Shown: positions 60,594-64,000 of the stretch, one piece after another
Layout of the letters: each line of letters begins with the position of its first letter
Position numbering within the stretch: position 1 is the first letter of the stretch
NCBI RefSeq assembly: GCF_014192745.1
Contig: NZ_JACHYJ010000002.1
Location: 558,001-622,000 of the forward strand
Reading direction: 5' to 3'
Length of the DNA stretch: 64,000 nucleotides
Source: Luteimonas sp. RC10
GTDB taxonomy: Bacteria > Pseudomonadota > Gammaproteobacteria > Xanthomonadales > Xanthomonadaceae
Position numbers and translations under genes: made by a program
The notes under the pieces: generated by a model
Database searches by the model: none
What the model was told of the DNA's origin: nothing
The model's input: only the letters and a program-made list of their open reading frames with translations

Positions 60594-61742
60594 ATGTCCC
60601 CCTTCCGTTGCCTTCGACGCACCCTCCCGTTGGCCGCGTCGGTCGTGTTGCTCGTGGCGTGCAGCGCGCAGCGCGACGCCGACGGCGCGTCGCCACCGCC
60701 CAGCGTCACCGTCGAGACCCTCGCCCCGACCCCGGTGGTCGTCCGTGTGGACCTCCCGGGACGGGTGACCGCGCTGCGGACGGCCGAGATCAGGCCGCAG
60801 GTGGGCGGCATCGTGCAACGGCGCCTGTTCGAGCAGGGTGCGGAAGTCGAGGCCGGCACGCCGCTGTTCCAGATCGCCCCCGCCCCACTCCGGGCGGATG
60901 TCGACACCGCGCGCGCCAGCTTGCGCCGTGCCCAGGCCGAAGCCAGGCGCACGCGCGTGCACAGCGAACGCCTGGCGACCCTCGCACGCGACCAGGTGGT
61001 CAGCCGCCAGATGTACGACGACGTGGTCGCGCAGCGCGACCAGGCCCAGGCCGATGTCGCGCAGGCCGAAGCGAGCCTGGCGCGGCGGCTCGTGGATCTG
61101 GGGTTCTCACGGGTCAGTGCCCCGATCCCCGGCCGCATCGACCAGGCCCTGGTCTCCGAAGGCGCGCTGGTCACCGCAGGCGACAGCACGCCGATGGCCA
61201 CAATCCAGCAGATCGACCGGGTGTATGTGGATGTCCGCCAGCCGGCGGGCCATGGCGAGGCGCTCCGCCGGCGCCTGGATGCACGCGACACCGCGGATGT
61301 CGAGATCCTGGTGGACGGACAGCCGACCGGCCTGCATGGCCGGCTGCTGTTCGCGGGCACGCGCGTGGATGCCGGCACCGGCGACGTACTGCTGCGCATC
61401 GAGGTCGAGAACCCGGCGCGTACCTTGTTGCCCGGCATGTTTGTGCAGGCACGGATGGTCGATGCCCAGTACCCCACGGCGCTGACCGCTCCCGAAGAGG
61501 CCATCGTCAGGGCCGGGGAACGCGCCAGCGTGTGGGTGCTCGATGCCTCGCATCATGCACGCCTGCTGCCCGTCACCCTCGGCGAACGCATCGAGGGCCG
61601 CTACCGGATCGCCGACGGGCTGCAGCCTGGACAGCGCCTTGTCGTGAAGGGCATGGAGCGTCTGCAAGAAGGCGGCATCGCGCAGGCCCGCACCGAATCG
61701 ACCGACGCCACCGATCTGGCCGGCACGCCCGGACGCGACTGA
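60594..61742 (+). CDS. RND efflux periplasmic adaptor (SmeA/AcrA type)
   Basis: The 382-residue membrane-fusion protein has a lipoprotein signal (LPLAASVVLLVAC). A lipoyl half-motif VDLPGRVTALRTAEIRPQVG begins the hybrid domain, a helical hairpin (residues about 95-165) is rich in Ala and Arg, and the barrel and membrane-proximal domains follow (TALTAPEEAIVRAGERASVW). It bridges the inner-membrane pump with an outer-membrane channel. ATG 60594 has AGGAG 9 nt upstream. The pump gene follows after 10 nt. The size and partners match SmeA of SmeABC and AcrA. Confidence 0.9.
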   Translation: MSPFRCLRRTLPLAASVVLLVACSAQRDADGASPPPSVTVETLAPTPVVVRVDLPGRVTALRTAEIRPQVGGIVQRRLFEQGAEVEAGTPLFQIAPAPLRADVDTARASLRRAQAEARRTRVHSERLATLARDQVVSRQMYDDVVAQRDQAQADVAQAEASLARRLVDLGFSRVSAPIPGRIDQALVSEGALVTAGDSTPMATIQQIDRVYVDVRQPAGHGEALRRRLDARDTADVEILVDGQPTGLHGRLLFAGTRVDAGTGDVLLRIEVENPARTLLPGMFVQARMVDAQYPTALTAPEEAIVRAGERASVWVLDASHHARLLPVTLGERIEGRYRIADGLQPGQRLVVKGMERLQEGGIAQARTESTDATDLAGTPGRD

Positions 61743-61752
61743 GGACGTTCGC

Positions 61753-64000
61753 ATGTCGCAATTCTTCATCCACCGCCCGGTTTTTGCCTGGGTGATCGCG
61801 CTGTTCATCGTGCTGGGCGGCCTGCTGGCGATTCCGAAGCTGCCGATCGCACGCTACCCGTCCGTCGCGCCGCCCTCGGTCACCATCTATGCGACCTATC
61901 CCGGGGCGACCCCGCAGACGCTCGACGACTCGGTGGTCGGTCCGATCGAACGCGAGCTGTCGGGCGTCAAGCACCTGCTCTACTTCGACTCGTCGGTCGA
62001 CGCCAGCGGCACCGCGCAGATCACCGCGACCTTCAAGCCGGGCACCGATCCCGAGATGGCCCAGGTCGACGTCCAGAACCGGCTCAAGTCGGTGGAGCCC
62101 CGCCTGCCCCAGGCGGTGCGCCAGTCCGGCGTGCACGTCGAATCGGCCGCCTCGGGCTTTCTGATGATCGTCGGCCTGACCTCGCCCGATGGCCGCTTTG
62201 ACGAGGTCGCCCTGAACGACTATCTGGCACGCAACATCGTGCAGGAGTTGCGTCGAATCGACGGCGTGGGCCGCGTCCAGTTGTTCGGCGCCGAGCAGGC
62301 CATGCGCATCTGGGTGGACCCGGCAAAGCTCACTGCGTTCGGCCTGACCATGGCCGATCTTGCGCGCGCGATCGAACAACAGAACGCACAGATCGCGCCG
62401 GGCCGGATCGGCGACGAACCCGCACCTGCGAGCCAGCGGCTCACCGTGCCGCTGACCGTGCAAGGCCAGTTGACCAGCGCGGAGGCGTTCGCGGCCATCG
62501 TACTGCGCGCAGGCGCCGACGGCGCCAAGGTCGTCCTGGCGGATGTGGCGCGGGTCGAACTGGGCGCGCAGTCCTACGCGTTCGCCAACCGCGAGAATGG
62601 AATGGCGGCGACGAGCGCGGCCGTCCAGCTTGCACCGGGTGCCAACGCGGTCCGCACCGCGTCGGCGATCCACGCACGCATGGCCGAACTCGCGCCGGCC
62701 ATGCCCGCCGGGATGGCCTACTCCATTCCGTTCGACACCGCCCCCTTTGTTCGGATCTCCATCGAGAAGGTCGTGCACACGCTGCTCGAGGCGATGGCAC
62801 TGGTGTTCGTGGTGATGTACGTGTTCCTGCAGAACGTCCGCTACACGCTGATCCCGGCGATCGTGGCGCCGATTGCGCTGTTGGGCACCTTCACCGTGAT
62901 GCTGCTGGCCGGCTTTTCGATCAACACCCTCACCATGTTCGGCATGGTGCTGGCGATCGGCATCATCGTCGACGATGCCATCGTCGTGGTCGAGAACGTC
63001 GAGCGACTGATGGCGAACGAAGGCCTGTCGCCGCGGGACGCGACCTCGAAGGCCATGAAGGAAATCACCGGCGCCGTGGTGGGCATCACGTTGGTGCTGA
63101 TCGCCGTCTTCATTCCGATGGCGTTCGGCGCCGGCTCGGTGGGGGTGATCTACAAACAGTTCACGCTGTCGATGGCGGTCTCGATCGCATTCTCGGCGTT
63201 CCTGGCGCTGACGCTGACGCCGGCGCTGTGCGCCACGCTGTTGCGACCGGTCCCGGCGGGCCATCACGCGCGTCGTGGGGTTTTCGGCGCCTTCAATCGC
63301 GGCTTCGAGCGCCTATCGGCCGGCTACGCAGGCAAGGTGGCCGGGCTGGTGAAGCGCAGCGGCCGCATCATGCTCGTGTTTGCGGCCCTCTGTGTCGTCC
63401 TGGTGCTCGGCTTGCGTCATGTGCCGTCCTCCTTCCTGCCGGAAGAAGACCAGGGCTACTTCATGACCTCGATCCAGTTGCCCACCGGCGCGACGATGGC
63501 GCGGACACTAGAGGTCGTCAAAGCCTTCGAGGCGCATGTCGCCTCGCGTCCGGCGATCAAGAGCAACCTGGTCGTCCAGGGGTTCAGCTTCGCAGGCTCG
63601 GGCCCCAATGCCGCCATGGCCTTCACCATGCTCGCCGATTGGACCTCGCGTGGCGATGCGACCGCCGCCGGGGAGGCCGCGCTTGCACAGGACGCGATGG
63701 CCGCGACGAGCGAGGGCACGGTGATGAGCCTGATGCCGCCCTCGATCGAGGAACTCGGCACCTCGTCGGGCTTCACGATGATGCTGCAGGATCGGGGCGG
63801 CCACGGCCAGGCGGCGCTGCTCGACGCACAGGCCCAACTGCTCAAGCTCGCCGCCGGCAGCCAGGTGGTCGCCGATGTCTACCCCGACGGCCTACCGCCC
63901 GGCGACAGCATCGCGCTGTACATCGACCGTGCGAAGGCCGAGGCGCTGGGCCTGTCGTTCGACAGCGTCAGCAGCACCCTGTCCGCCGCCATGGGCTCGC
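61753..64000 (+). CDS. RND multidrug efflux permease (SmeB/AcrB type), partial
   Basis: The first 749 codons are present and the gene runs off the right edge with no stop. It starts MSQFFIHRPVFAWVIALFIV, the standard HAE1 helix 1. The proton-relay pair is seen in GIIVDDAIVVVENVERLM (equivalent to Asp407-Asp408 of AcrB), with SVDASGTAQITATFKPGTDP in the porter domain. This proton-driven pump exports drugs, bile-salt-like and other amphiphilic compounds. The outer-membrane channel gene expected downstream is outside the window. GAGGA lies 7 nt before the ATG. Confidence 0.93.
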   Translation, partial: MSQFFIHRPVFAWVIALFIVLGGLLAIPKLPIARYPSVAPPSVTIYATYPGATPQTLDDSVVGPIERELSGVKHLLYFDSSVDASGTAQITATFKPGTDPEMAQVDVQNRLKSVEPRLPQAVRQSGVHVESAASGFLMIVGLTSPDGRFDEVALNDYLARNIVQELRRIDGVGRVQLFGAEQAMRIWVDPAKLTAFGLTMADLARAIEQQNAQIAPGRIGDEPAPASQRLTVPLTVQGQLTSAEAFAAIVLRAGADGAKVVLADVARVELGAQSYAFANRENGMAATSAAVQLAPGANAVRTASAIHARMAELAPAMPAGMAYSIPFDTAPFVRISIEKVVHTLLEAMALVFVVMYVFLQNVRYTLIPAIVAPIALLGTFTVMLLAGFSINTLTMFGMVLAIGIIVDDAIVVVENVERLMANEGLSPRDATSKAMKEITGAVVGITLVLIAVFIPMAFGAGSVGVIYKQFTLSMAVSIAFSAFLALTLTPALCATLLRPVPAGHHARRGVFGAFNRGFERLSAGYAGKVAGLVKRSGRIMLVFAALCVVLVLGLRHVPSSFLPEEDQGYFMTSIQLPTGATMARTLEVVKAFEAHVASRPAIKSNLVVQGFSFAGSGPNAAMAFTMLADWTSRGDATAAGEAALAQDAMAATSEGTVMSLMPPSIEELGTSSGFTMMLQDRGGHGQAALLDAQAQLLKLAAGSQVVADVYPDGLPPGDSIALYIDRAKAEALGLSFDSVSSTLSAAMGS

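Overview
The window is GC-rich (roughly 68-70 %) bacterial chromosome. Gene content points to a gammaproteobacterium of the Xanthomonadaceae/Lysobacteraceae (Luteimonas/Lysobacter-like). Supporting signs are a large TonB-dependent receptor inside a xylan-use locus, operator boxes resembling the Xanthomonas XylR box, an SmeSR/SmeAB-like efflux locus, many short-overlap operons, and interspersed GGGGTCAGAGT palindromes. This assignment is inference from gene content, not from a marker gene. No rRNA, tRNA, phage, insertion sequence or CRISPR array was found.

Layout. 1-6.9 kb: the N-terminus of slyD, two NlpC/P60 peptidoglycan hydrolases, a palindrome doublet, a PadR plus HAAS/sensor membrane-protein operon with a candidate operator, a cyclophilin lipoprotein, a DeoR regulator with an MFS transporter, and a small acidic protein. 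7-20.8 kb: a long minus-strand block with two TldD-type proteases carrying Tat signals, a PmbA-like partner without a signal, a Tat-signal DUF4159 protein, then MoxR ATPase, DUF58, BatA-like, DUF4175-like and a membrane GATase-like protein, most joined by 4-nt stop/start overlaps. A plus-strand HExxH protein sits between the two TldD copies. 21-22.9 kb: a DUF885 lipoprotein peptidase. 23-29.5 kb: a formate module of LysR/ModE-type regulator, OFA-family transporter, FdhD, FdhF/YdeP-type molybdopterin oxidoreductase and a small winged-helix protein. 29.7-32.4 kb: a secreted pectate lyase and a small membrane protein.

32.5-47.4 kb is a glucuronoxylan-utilisation locus. Minus-strand genes encode a TonB-dependent receptor, a GPH symporter, a GH43 enzyme and a mutarotase. 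Plus-strand genes encode a hexuronate-type MFS transporter, a GH10 lipoprotein, a GH115 alpha-glucuronidase, UxaC and a second GH10 enzyme. Two identical, inverted 14-bp boxes lie in the shared control region. The inferred flow is: oligomers enter through the receptor, are trimmed in the periplasm by GH115 and GH10, cross the inner membrane through the two transporters, and are processed by GH43, mutarotase and UxaC. The regulator and the rest of the uronate pathway are not in the window.

47.4-64 kb is mixed: a YcxB-like protein, a pseudouridine synthase, a RIO kinase, an SMP-30 lipoprotein, an AraC/SDR/NAD-binding cluster, a CadC-like membrane regulator, a secreted serine hydrolase, an XRE plus AbiEii-like pair with a probable leaderless promoter, and finally CrcB coupled to a BaeSR/SmeSR-type two-component system divergent from an RND efflux operon whose pump gene runs off the right edge.
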